A stretch of 64,000 nt of DNA from positions 248,001 through 312,000 of the forward strand of contig NZ_CP066802.1 in the NCBI RefSeq assembly GCF_016598775.1, written 5' to 3'. This stretch comes from Actinomyces weissii. GTDB lineage: Bacteria > Actinomycetota > Actinomycetes > Actinomycetales > Actinomycetaceae. The notes under the pieces were generated by a model. The model was not told where the DNA came from, did no database searches, and saw only the letters and a list, made by a program, of their open reading frames with translations. The translations under genes and the position numbers were made by a program. The stretch's first letter is position 1, and the number at the start of each line of letters is the position of its first letter. Below are positions 1-8,600 of the stretch, one piece after another.

Positions 1-2
1 TC

Positions 3-833
3 GCCTCCCTACAGGACCTTGAAGGAGGTCTTCAGGCCCGCTACACCGCGGCGGGGGAGCGCCCCGACGCCCGCCCGCCCCAGAGCGACGGCGTGGGCTG
101 GTTGGCCTGGGCCACCGGGAAGGTCCTGGCGCAGGTACCCGTTGGGGCGCGGGGCGCGCAGGTGGCCGTCCTGGAGACCGCCCTGGTGCGCAGCGGTGAG
201 CGGCTGCTGCGCCTGACCGCAGGCACCACCAGCCTGCCCCCGGCCAGCCCTGACTACTGGGAGGTGCGCGAGCGCTTCACCACCCTGGGCACAGCCGCCC
301 CCACCCTGCTGGGGCTGGAGGCCGTCTCCCAGCGGGCCACCCTGCCTGCCGGGCTGCGCGCCCAGGCTGCCAGCCGCGCCGCCAGCCTGCGGGAGGCCAT
401 TACGGCGGCCTTCGCCCCCGGCTGGGGGCGCTACCCGAGACTGGCAGGCGCCGCCGTCGGCTCACCCGGGCACATAGACGCCGCGCTCACGCTGGTGCTG
501 CCGCCCTTCACGGCGGCGCTGCCCGGGGCCCTGGAGGTGCGCGCCCACGCCGTGGAACGGATGGCCCGGCCCGGTGGGGGAGTGGCCCCCGGGGAAGGGT
601 GGCGGCGTGACGGGGTCTCCTGGACCCCGGAGACGGCGCTGCTGGCCTGGTCGGCGGCCGGGCTGGGAAGGCGCGAGGAGGCGGAGCGGCTCCTGGGCTG
701 GTTGGAGAGCCACCGCACCCGGGCCGGGGCACTGCCCGAGAAGGTGCTGGCGGACGGCACCCCAGCCGGTCCGGCGCCCCTGGCCTGGACCTGTGCCCTG
801 GTGCTGCTGGCAGCCCACGAGCTTCAGGGCTGA
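3..833 (+). CDS. C-terminal part of a glycoside hydrolase family 15-like (six-hairpin) protein
   Basis: The frame is open from the left edge, so the N-terminus and true start lie outside the window; about 276 residues are visible. The end looks like the C-terminal half of a GH15/glucoamylase-like alpha-barrel: helix-rich, Trp- and Ala-rich, with a final SWTPETALLAWSAAGLG helix pair and an ALPEKVLADGTPAGPAPLAW segment near residue 250 of the visible part. In GH15 proteins a similar LPE..ADGTPAG.APLAWS block forms the last barrel helices. Members act on alpha-glucans or trehalose, but the substrate cannot be told from this half, and the general-acid Glu expected upstream is not visible. The family call is from recalled motif similarity and is moderate. 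Confidence 0.55.
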   Translation, partial: ASLQDLEGGLQARYTAAGERPDARPPQSDGVGWLAWATGKVLAQVPVGARGAQVAVLETALVRSGERLLRLTAGTTSLPPASPDYWEVRERFTTLGTAAPTLLGLEAVSQRATLPAGLRAQAASRAASLREAITAAFAPGWGRYPRLAGAAVGSPGHIDAALTLVLPPFTAALPGALEVRAHAVERMARPGGGVAPGEGWRRDGVSWTPETALLAWSAAGLGRREEAERLLGWLESHRTRAGALPEKVLADGTPAGPAPLAWTCALVLLAAHELQG

Positions 834-920
834 GTGCTCCGTGCGCTCCTGCCGTGCGGTCCCACTGTGCGGCGGGCCTCCCCGGTGTGCGGCAGCGGTG
901 CTGGCCGTCCGCCAGGCTCG

Positions 921-1051
921 CTGCTGAAGGGCTGGCCAGGTGCCGGGCTGCTGGCTGCTGCTGGTCTGGCTGTCGGTGCAGCTCGCCTGGGCGCTGACTC
1001 AGGCTGCCTCTGCTGGGGCTACCGGATCTCTGCTGAAGGGCTGGCCAGGTG
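921..1051. repeat. 22-bp direct repeat pair in the gap after the GH15-like gene
   Basis: The stretch from 834 to 1063 holds no convincing gene. A perfect 22-bp direct repeat (core CTGAAGGGCTGGCCAGGTG) lies at 921-942 and again at 1030-1051, a period of 109 bp. It looks like an old local duplication between the convergent 3' ends of the GH15-like and SprT-like genes. Confidence 0.7.
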
Positions 1052-1063
1052 GGCCGTCGGGCT

Positions 1064-1576
1064 TCAGTGCCGGCTCGCCTGCTCCAGCAGCCGCAGGTAG
1101 CGCGCGCCCAGGGCCTCATGGGGCACCCGCACGCCGTCGTGGCTCCAGGAGATCAGGTTCTCCAGGCTGAAGCTGCGGGCGCAACGGGCGCAGGACAGCG
1201 GGGTCGTCGGACGCCGGGTACGGTTCACCTCGTGCCCCGCCGGGCAGCGACCCAGCCAACGCCCTTTGACCCGCGGCGCCTCCGGTGGGACCAGCCGGGA
1301 GCCGCTGGCCCCGATCTGGCGCGCCTTGGCCACCCACACGGCGTCGTGACCGTGCTGGTTGCCCACCAGGGCGTGCGCGATCTCATGCAGCAGCGTCTCG
1401 CGCACCTCGGCCTCCGAGTAGAGGGCCATCAGGTGCCGGGAGACGCTGATACGCCGGTTGTGCTCGTCGCACTGCCCAGCGCGCCGCCGCGCCCGGTCCA
1501 GCCGCACCTCCCAGCCGTGGAGCCCGTGCGCGTCCAGGAGGTCCTGGGCCAGGCAGAGGACCTCCGACAGATGCAT
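1064..1576 (-). CDS. SprT-like zinc metalloprotease domain protein
   Basis: 170 residues. An HEIAH motif at residues 64-68 supplies two zinc-ligand histidines and the catalytic Glu, and a histidine-rich NQHGHDAVW follows where the SprT family has its third ligand and conserved Trp. The C-terminal third carries Cys and His residues (CPAGH, then CARC) that resemble the zinc ribbon found after many SprT/Spartan domains. Eukaryotic Spartan cleaves DNA-protein crosslinks; the role of bacterial SprT proteins is not well defined. The ATG at 1576 gives an N-terminus matching the usual helix-rich start. It is divergent from the secreted-protein gene at 1719. Confidence 0.8.
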   Translation of the reverse strand: MHLSEVLCLAQDLLDAHGLHGWEVRLDRARRRAGQCDEHNRRISVSRHLMALYSEAEVRETLLHEIAHALVGNQHGHDAVWVAKARQIGASGSRLVPPEAPRVKGRWLGRCPAGHEVNRTRRPTTPLSCARCARSFSLENLISWSHDGVRVPHEALGARYLRLLEQASRH

Positions 1577-1718
1577 AACCGCATCCTAAAGGGCAGGCAG
1601 GCTCTCCGCAGGCTCCCTGTAGCGGCTGCCCCTGTAAGAAGGTTGTGTTTGATAACTCATCCACAGGTGTGTGAGACAACCTGCCCAGCAGCCCGGGCGG
1701 GTGTGCGAACATGCGCCG

Positions 1719-2651
1719 GTGAGTAAGAACCCGCAGCGCGCCACCGGCTCCACCAAGGTCGCTGGACGCACCCGACGCCCGGGCCCCGCCCGCGTGGTCC
1801 TGCTCCTGCTCGGCCTCGGGCTGGCCGTGACTATGCTGCTGGCGCTGCGCGTCATCCTGAACTGGGACCTGGCTGGGGTGCGGCGCGCACAGGCCCCCAC
1901 CGCCCAGACGGCTGCCGGAGAGGCGGGCCCCGCCCCGGTCCAGCTGGACATGGAGGGCTTCGACCCCGGGCACCTGATCGACGACGCGGTCTTCTACGAC
2001 TCCCAGGCGATGAGCCCCGTGGAGGTCGCCAGCTTCATCAGGCGGGTCAACCGCGGCTGCGTGCCCGGCTATGACGGTACCGTCTGCCTCAGCCAGGTCA
2101 CTGTAGACACGGAGGACATGGCCCCCACTACCGCCTGCCCCGGTGGTTACGAGGGGGCTACCGCTGAGTCCGCCGCCAGCGTCATCTCCAAGGTCGCCTC
2201 CGCCTGCGACGTGAACCCGCAGGTGCTGCTGGTGCTGCTGCAGAAGGAGCAGGGGCTGCTTACGGCGTCGGGAGGCTCCCTGACCAGCACCGACTACGCC
2301 TCCGCCACCGGCTACGCCTGCCCCGACGGCGGTGGCTGCGACCAGCACTGGTCTGGCCTGTTCCGCCAGCTGTACGGGGCGGCCTCCCAGTTCCAGCTCT
2401 ACCGTCTGGACCCATCCAGCTACCGGGTGGTGGCCGGGGTACCCGGAGAGGTGTCCTACTCGCCCCACGCGGACTGTGGGGGTGCCCCGTTGCTGGCTGT
2501 CAACCAGGCCACGGCCGGTCTGTACGACTACACGCCCTTCCAGCCCAACCCGGCTGCATGGCAGGGCGGGGACTACTGCACCTCCTGGGGCAACTGGAAC
2601 TTCTACGGCATCTTCCGCGCCTGGTTCGGGGACCCCACCCCTTCCACCTGA
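1719..2651 (+). CDS. Secreted or membrane-anchored protein with a KEQ-type lysozyme-like domain
   Basis: About 310 residues. A basic N-terminus (TRRPGPAR) precedes one hydrophobic segment (about residues 25-45), so this is a signal anchor or signal peptide. The exported part contains NPQVLLVLLQKEQGLLT, then ATGYACPD, DYTPFQPNPAA and a terminal NWNFYGIFRAWFGDP. This ordered set of blocks recurs in extracellular proteins of bifidobacteria, lactobacilli and corynebacteria, often annotated only as hemagglutinin-like or hypothetical; the KEQ helix suggests a lysozyme-like fold acting at the wall, which is inference. Six or more Cys residues could form disulfides. The GTG at 1719 is preferred because it begins just before the basic region; an in-frame GTG at 1671 adds 16 residues. 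Neither has a clear ribosome site. Confidence 0.6.
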   Translation: MSKNPQRATGSTKVAGRTRRPGPARVVLLLLGLGLAVTMLLALRVILNWDLAGVRRAQAPTAQTAAGEAGPAPVQLDMEGFDPGHLIDDAVFYDSQAMSPVEVASFIRRVNRGCVPGYDGTVCLSQVTVDTEDMAPTTACPGGYEGATAESAASVISKVASACDVNPQVLLVLLQKEQGLLTASGGSLTSTDYASATGYACPDGGGCDQHWSGLFRQLYGAASQFQLYRLDPSSYRVVAGVPGEVSYSPHADCGGAPLLAVNQATAGLYDYTPFQPNPAAWQGGDYCTSWGNWNFYGIFRAWFGDPTPST

Positions 2652-3063
2652 TTGCATTCGGCTTGCTAAGAACTGGCGGGACGTGCCTGCCGTAAGGCAC
2701 AGAAATCGTTCGTAGCACAGGGTGGCTTGGTGCTGTATTGCGGAGGGGGAGTGTATTGGGGCAGCTCATTTACCAGGTAATTCCCAGGGCTGTCTGGGGG
2801 GTGCTTCCAGGTGTGCCGCACATAGTTGTCTTGCCGCCGAACGGTGGTGGCCATGAGGTGCTGGGGAGCGCCGGTGACTGGTCATCAACGGGACAGCCTC
2901 ATGGTCAAGGGAACGTGAGAGTCCACTCGGCGAAGGAGTACTCCGCTCCCGGCTGGGAACCGGTGAGAGGAGCTCGAAGCGAAGGGCCCGCCCCGGCTGA
3001 TCCAACCGGGTGTGGGCCTTCGCCACGTCTTGCGAGTCTCAGGGCACGTGCGAGTATGGGACC
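2652..3063 (+). promoter_or_regulatory. Possible structured leader of the cardiolipin synthase gene
   Basis: No convincing gene lies in this 412-bp gap. Near its 3' end a strong hairpin can form: GCGAAGGGCCC (2979-2989) pairs with GGGCCTTCGC (3014-3023), with an inner CCCGG/CCGGG stem. Upstream, a motif occurs twice: GGGAACGTGAGAG (2909-2921) followed by CGGCGAAGG (2928-2936), and GGGAACCGGTGAGAG (2955-2969) followed by AAGCGAAGGG (2977-2986). The tandem motifs and hairpin end 41 bases before the ATG at 3064, as expected for a cis-acting RNA. It does not match any riboswitch consensus I could recall (cobalamin, glycine, c-di-AMP and SAM types were considered). Confidence 0.35.
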
Positions 3064-4575
3064 ATGGCTTGGGACACGCAGTCGATCTTGGCCACGACCT
3101 GGGTAGTAGCTGACTACCTGATCAAGTTCGTGGCCTTAGGCACCGTGCCCGAGAACCGCCGTCCCTCCTCCTCCACCGCCTGGCTGCTGGCCATCTTCCT
3201 GCTGCCCCTGATCGGCCTGCCGCTGTACATCTTCCTGGGTAGCCCGTGGGTGCACGGGCGACGCCGTCAGCAGCAGGACGCCGTCACCGGCCTGGCCCGT
3301 CAGTTCACCTCCAGGCGCTCACTGGTGCCCCCCGGCGCCGTCGCCCCCCCAGGACTCACCAGCCTGCTGCGGATGAACCACCGGCTCACCGGCCTGCCCT
3401 GCGTCACCGGTGAGGTCGTCCGGGTCCACGTGGACACCCCCAGCCTCTACCAGGAGATGGCCCGGGCCGTGGACAAGGCCCGCCACCACGTGCACGTCGA
3501 GTTCTACATCCAGGCCTGGGACGACACCACCGACGTCTTCTACCAGGCGCTCGCCCGGGCCGTGGCCCGCGGGGTGGAGGTGCGCCTGCTTGTGGACCAC
3601 CTGGGCTCACGCAAGTACCCCGGCTGGCGCAGCTTCGGGAGCCGGCTGGACGCCATCGGGGTGACCTGGCGGCTAACCATGCCGCTGCTGCCCCACAAGC
3701 GCCGCTTCCGCCGTCCCGACCTGCGCAACCACCGCAAGCTCCTGGTGATCGACTCCGAGCGGGCCTTTATCGGCTCCCACAACGTGATCGACCCGCACTA
3801 CCTCTCCCGCCGCAACCTGCACACGGGACGCAAGTGGGAGGACCTGAGTGTGGAGGTCACTGGCGAGATCGTGCTGGAGGCGGAGGCCGTGTTCGCCATG
3901 GACTGGTACTTCGAGTCCGACGAGGACCTCAGTGCCCAAGGGCTGCTGCCCCTGGTGGGGCGCGCCCAGCCCTCCGTGCGGGTGGGGGAGGCGGCGCCGC
4001 AGCCGGGGCGGCCGGGCGCCGTCGTCAACGCCATGCAGCTGGTGCCCTCCGGGCCGGGCTACCCTACGGAGCCGAACCTGCGCATGTTCCTGACGCTGAT
4101 CTCCAACGCCACGCAGAAGGTCTCGATCACCAGCCCGTACTTCGTGCCCGACGAGGCCCTGCTGTCAGCGCTGACCACGGCCTCCTACCGGGGGGTGGAG
4201 GTGGAGCTGTTCGTGGGGCTGGAGTCCGACCAGTTCATCGTCAACCACGCGCAGCGCTCCTACTACGGGGCGCTGCTGGCGGCGGGCGTGCGGATCTTCC
4301 GTTACCCGGCGCCCACCGTGCTGCACGCCAAGTACATGACGGTGGACGGTGAGGTGGCGGTGATCGGCTCCGCGAACATGGACTTCCGGTCCTTCGCCCT
4401 GAACTACGAGGTGATGCTCCTGGCCTTCGGGGGGGACCTGGACGACATGCTGCGGGCCAACGACGCGGTCTACCGGGAGCGCTCCACGGAGCTCACGGCC
4501 GAGCAGTGGGCGACCGAGCCTTGGTACCGCCGCTACGTGGACAACGTGTGCCGCCTGGTCTCCGCCGTCCTCTAA
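3064..4575 (+). CDS. cls: Cardiolipin synthase (phospholipase D family)
   Basis: About 503 residues. Two N-terminal membrane segments (the second containing AWLLAIFLLPLIGLPLYIFLG) anchor a phospholipase D-type catalytic region with two HKD motifs: HRKLLVID (His223, Lys225, Asp230), followed by FIGSHN, and HAKYMTVD (His421, Lys423, Asp428), followed by IGSANMDFRS. This is the bacterial Cls architecture, which condenses phosphatidylglycerol (or PG with a second phospholipid) to cardiolipin at the membrane. ATG 3064 is chosen because it precedes the first membrane helix; an upstream in-frame GTG at 3010 lies inside the leader hairpin. The gene is followed by a copy of the 22-bp/DnaA-box repeat and is convergent with hrpA. 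Confidence 0.9.
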   Translation: MAWDTQSILATTWVVADYLIKFVALGTVPENRRPSSSTAWLLAIFLLPLIGLPLYIFLGSPWVHGRRRQQQDAVTGLARQFTSRRSLVPPGAVAPPGLTSLLRMNHRLTGLPCVTGEVVRVHVDTPSLYQEMARAVDKARHHVHVEFYIQAWDDTTDVFYQALARAVARGVEVRLLVDHLGSRKYPGWRSFGSRLDAIGVTWRLTMPLLPHKRRFRRPDLRNHRKLLVIDSERAFIGSHNVIDPHYLSRRNLHTGRKWEDLSVEVTGEIVLEAEAVFAMDWYFESDEDLSAQGLLPLVGRAQPSVRVGEAAPQPGRPGAVVNAMQLVPSGPGYPTEPNLRMFLTLISNATQKVSITSPYFVPDEALLSALTTASYRGVEVELFVGLESDQFIVNHAQRSYYGALLAAGVRIFRYPAPTVLHAKYMTVDGEVAVIGSANMDFRSFALNYEVMLLAFGGDLDDMLRANDAVYRERSTELTAEQWATEPWYRRYVDNVCRLVSAVL

Positions 4576-4589
4576 CCCCAGTTGCTAGC

Positions 4590-4770
4590 CGCGAGACCGG
4601 GACATATGTACCGCGAGTTCGGTAAGGGCGGCCTAAGTTGTGGGTAACTGGGGCGTTCTTGGCGGCTGGCGGGGTTCTCGACGGCGGGGCTCGCTGGGCG
4701 TGCTGCCTGCTGGAAGGGGCGGGTGGCTGTGGGGGTGGGAAGGCTGCAAGGCCGGGGCGGATGTGGGATG
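4590..4770 (+). repeat. Dispersed 22-bp/DnaA-box repeat, copy A
   Basis: One full 22-bp unit (4590-4611, beginning CGCGAGACCGGGACATATG) and a partial unit CGCGAGTTCGGTAAG (4612-4626), then TGTGGGTAA at 4639-4647, one mismatch from the DnaA box TTATCCACA on the other strand. Similarity to copy B continues through GACGGCG and GTGCTGCCTGC to about 4770. It starts 15 bp after the cls stop codon. Confidence 0.8.
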
Positions 4771-5400
4771 GGGACATGGGGTGCCTCCTATGAGGCTGCA
4801 GAAACCCCCGTGCTGGAGGGATCAGAGGCCTGGGGACTGGGTTTCGTCGGAGGGCTCGGAGGGGGACAGTGGTGGAGCGGGCGCGCTCGGGGACATGGTC
4901 GGCTGGGGTGCTGGCGTCCCACGTCTGCTTGTTGCACACACTGGAACCAGACCGGTACTGGGATTCCAACGTTTCCGGCTAGCCGGTGTTAGGGAGGACA
5001 GCGTGAGGTGTGCAGCGGCGTCGTCGTTGCATACCTAGCCCAGGTGCGCGAAGCGGCCGGGCCGGAGCGTGCTTCCGGGTATTGCCTGTGACTGCAAGGG
5101 AAAACCCTGTTCCGGTCTGTCGGGCCCCCTGCCATGTGTGCAACCAGGACCCGGACCACCTAAGGGACGCCAGAACAAGGCCCTTTTAGCCCGGGAGCCC
5201 CCGGTTGAGTCTCCACCCCGCCGGGGCCCGCCCCGATCCCCCACCCCAAGGCCCACCACGCCCCAGGACACCCAGCCCCGCCCCGAGCCGGTCAACCTGG
5301 GAGGTGTGCAAGCGGCCTGGGCTGACAACGCGCATCCCCCGCCCCAATACGCTCAACCACCCCCTCGAAGCCGTCTGCTCCCCATCGGGTGGGCCTTGCC
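4771..5400. other. Non-coding spacer between inverted repeat copies A and B
   Basis: Centre of the 1028-bp gap between the convergent genes cls and hrpA. It is GC-rich and G-skewed on the left, C-skewed on the right. Short open frames cross it, but none has a ribosome site, a recognisable domain or typical codon use. No transposase remnant was seen. Confidence 0.5.
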
Positions 5401-5590
5401 CGGCCAGCCACAGTGCCTGTCCCGACACCAACCCCCGTCTCTTCCCGCAGGCAGCACACCCACCAAGCACCGCCGTCACCGAGAAACCACCAGCCACCAG
5501 ACCACCCCAGTTACCCACAACTAAGGCAACCCTTACCGAACTCGCGGTCCATATGTCCCGGTCTCGCGGTACCGATGTCCCGGTCTCGCG
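5400..5590 (-). repeat. Dispersed 22-bp/DnaA-box repeat, copy B (inverted)
   Basis: Reverse-oriented relative of copy A. Two full units at 5569-5590 and 5547-5568 (each containing ATGTCCCGGTCTCGCG on the plus strand) and a partial unit ACCGAACTCGCG at 5535-5546, then TTACCCACA at 5511-5519. Similarity to copy A extends inward to about 5400 (CTGGGG, GACGGCG, GTGCTGCCTGC blocks on the minus strand). It begins 14 bp after the hrpA stop codon. Confidence 0.8.
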
Positions 5591-5603
5591 AATATGACAG
5601 GGG

Positions 5604-8600
5604 TTAGAGAGGGGCGAGCAGCTTGGTCAGACGTTGGAGGCTGACCTTGCGGCTCGTGCCCAAGGTCTGGGCGAACAGGCTCACCCGCAGTTCCTCCAGC
5701 ATCCAGCGGGCCTCGACCAGCACCGCCTCCCGCCCGGCGTCCGCAGGCGCGCCAGCCACCCGCGCCCGGGCCTGCTCCACCACCTCCCGGGCCTGCCGCA
5801 GCTGGTAGGCCAGGGCCGCGTCCTGGTTGGGGGAGGCCTGGGCCTTTTCCACGCGCATGGTCAGCGCCTTCAGGAACCGCGGCAGGTGCCCCAGCTGCTC
5901 CGCCGGGGTCGCCGCCACAAAGCCGTCAAACACCAGGCTGGCGGCGTGCTCCCGCACCTCCTGCAAGGTGCCCAGCAGCGCCAAGGACGTCGACGCCGTC
6001 ACCGTCCGCTCCACCTCCCGCAGGGCGGTCAAGGACGCCGCCACCTGCTGGGCTACCCGGTAGACCTCGTCCTCCAGCTCGCGGCGCATCACGGCCACCA
6101 GCTGCTCGAAAGCCTCCCGCTCGCGCAGCCCTGCCAGGACCAGCAGCCCTGGCTGCTCCGCGGCCGGGCCGGACGCAGCCAGCCCGCAGGCCCGCCCCCA
6201 GCGCTCGGCGACGACACGCGCCGCCGCCAGCTGGATATCCGCCACCAGGGCCTCGGTGCTCCGGTAGGGGGAGGCGGCCAGCGCCAGGGCCTCCTGGGCC
6301 TTCCAACGGCTGGTCACCCGCGCGGTCGGCAGTACCGTGCGCGCCAGGGCCAGCGCCACCACGCCCGCCCGGTGCTCACGCGCCTGCGCGGCGGCGTCAC
6401 CCAGGATCCGCAGGTCCGCGCTGCACGCCCCGGTGGCCACCAGCGCGGGGTAGCCACGCACCACCAGCCCGGCCCGGCCCGTGGTCTCCACGACCTGGGG
6501 GATGGTGGAGCGCTCGCCCCCCTCCAGCCCGACGACGCCCACCGGCCAGTCGCTCAAGCCAGCCTTCTCCGCCAGGCCCGCCCGGGTGGGGCTACCGTCG
6601 CCGCGGCCCGCCGGGGCGCTACCGGCCTGGGCCTTCCCGGCGGACGACGTCGTGCCGCGCCGCCCCCGGCCTGCCTCAGCAGCCGGGGCGTTCACGCTGC
6701 CCGCCCGGCCTCCCTGGTGGGAGCCAGCCGCTGCGCCCCCCTGCTGGCTGGTGCCCGGTGCTGTGCCAGCCGGGTCCGTCGCTGCCTGGCTGCCTCGCTT
6801 GCCGGAGCGCTTGGCCTGGCCGCGCCTACGCTGGCGCTCCTCGCGCCGCTGGGCCTCCTCCAGGGCCTGGGCCAGGGCGCCGCGCACCGCTGAGCGCACC
6901 GCCTGCTCCGAGCGGCCCGCCAGGCGCTTCTGCAAGGCCACCAGGTCCTTGCCGCGGCCGATCTCCCGGCCTGCGGCGTCCAGCGCCACGAAGGACATGC
7001 GCAGGTGGGCGGGGAGCCGCTCCTCGGCCTCCGCCCAGTCGGCTGCGGTGATCTCCACGTCACGCAGCCGGGCCACGACGGCGCAGAAGGCCTCCTGGAA
7101 CGAGGCCGCGGGCGCGCCCGCCACGGCTCCGCCACCGGCCCCGGAGCCACCGGCCCCGGAGCCACCAGCCCGGTACTCCTCACGCAGCACCGCCCACACC
7201 TGGGCGCCCACGTCCGGCGCGGGCACCAGCTGGCGGCGCACCCGCTTGGGCAGCGCCCGGATCGTGGCCACTACCAGCTCGGGGCGCATACCCGGTACCA
7301 GCCAGTCGAAGCCGCCCGGCTCCAGGCGTCCTAGCACCTCCACCGGCACCAGCAGGCTCACGCCGTCCTCCGGGTGTCCGGGCTCGAACACGTACTCCAG
7401 CCCCAGGGTCAGGTCCCCCTGCACCCAGGAGTCCGGGTAGCCGGCGGCGTCGTCGCCCCCCGGCAGCAGCAGCTCGCGCGTGTAGTCCAGCAGCTGGGGG
7501 TGACGGCCCTTCTCCCGCTTCCACCAGGCGTCAAAGTCATTGGCCCCGTAGACCGTCTCCGGCAGCCGGTCGTCGTAGAAGGCGAACAGGGCGGAGTCGT
7601 CGGCCAGCAGCCCGTGCTCGCGCCGACGGCGCTCCACGTCCCCCAGCTCCTCCACCAGCTCACGGTTGCGCAGCACGAAACCGTGCCGGGAGTGCCAGTC
7701 GCCCTCCACCAGGGCGGAGCGGATGAACATCTCCCGGGCCACCTCGCGGGCGGAGGCCGAGCCGACGCTGGCCAGGGTCACCGGCCGGTCCGCCACCAGG
7801 GTCATGCCGTACAGCAGCACCTTCTCGTGCACCATCGCGGCCCCGTGGCGCGTGGACCAGTAGGGCTCGCCGTGCACCCGCTTGAGCAGGCCCGCGCGCC
7901 CGGCCGCCTCCTCCACCCAGCGGGAGTCCACCTTGGCCACGGTGCGGGCGAACAGGCGGCTGGTCTCCACCAGCTCCGCCGTCATCACCCAGTCGTAGGT
8001 CTTGCGGCGCAGCCCTGAGCCGGGCCAGACCGTGAAGCGGGTGCCGCGCGCCCCGGCGTACTCGCGCCGCCGCTCGTCCCAGTTGCCCACGTTGGACAGC
8101 AGCCCCACCAGCAGGGAGCGGTGGATCGCGTCAGCGTCCGGGGTGTCGGCGCTGCGCCCCAGGGCGACGACGGCGGCCGCCACGTCCCCGTTGGCCACCT
8201 GGGCGGCGTGCGTGCCCGGCTCCAGGGCCTGCCCGGCCGCCCGGATGGCGCGGGCGGTGGGCAGCTCCACGGGGGCGGCGTCCAGCCCCAGGGGGCGGGC
8301 CAGCTGGCGCAGCTGGGTGTATACGTCCTGCCACTCGCGCACCCGCAGGTAGTGCAGGAACTCGCTGCGGCACATGCGGCGGAAGGCGGAGCCGGAGAGC
8401 TCGCGCTGCTGGGTGCGCAGGTAGCGCCACAGGTTCAGGTAGGTCAGGAAGTCGCTGGTGGTGTCCGCGAAGCGCCGGTGCAGGGCGTCGGCGGCCTCTT
8501 GCCGGTCGGCGGGGCGCTCGCGCACGTCCTGGATGGACAGGGCCGAGACGATCACCATGACCTCCCCGGCGCAGCCCAGCTCTCCGGCCTCCAGCAGCAT

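Noticed and set aside
1657..1665. TCATCCACA as another DnaA-box repeat copy
   Set aside because: One mismatch to the box, but no 22-bp unit or GACGGCG block accompanies it, so it is not a member of the repeat family.
1383..2657. Long minus-strand open frame (424 codons) opposite the secreted-protein gene
   Set aside because: It is a GC-rich shadow of the plus-strand gene: low-complexity Gly/Arg/Ala translation without family motifs or ribosome site, and it also overlaps the SprT-like gene.
2900..3030. Cobalamin or glycine riboswitch before cls
   Set aside because: GGGAACCGGTGAGA resembles part of the cobalamin box and GCGAAGG part of the glycine motif, but the GCCACTG, CTCTCAGG and other core blocks are missing.
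4590..4626. Tandem 22-bp units as a CRISPR array
   Set aside because: Units are directly adjacent without spacers, there are at most three, and no cas genes are nearby.
6481..7440. Long plus-strand frames inside hrpA (for example 6481-7440, 5634-6893, 8121-8828)
   Set aside because: They are antisense shadows of a gene with all helicase motifs; no independent coding evidence.
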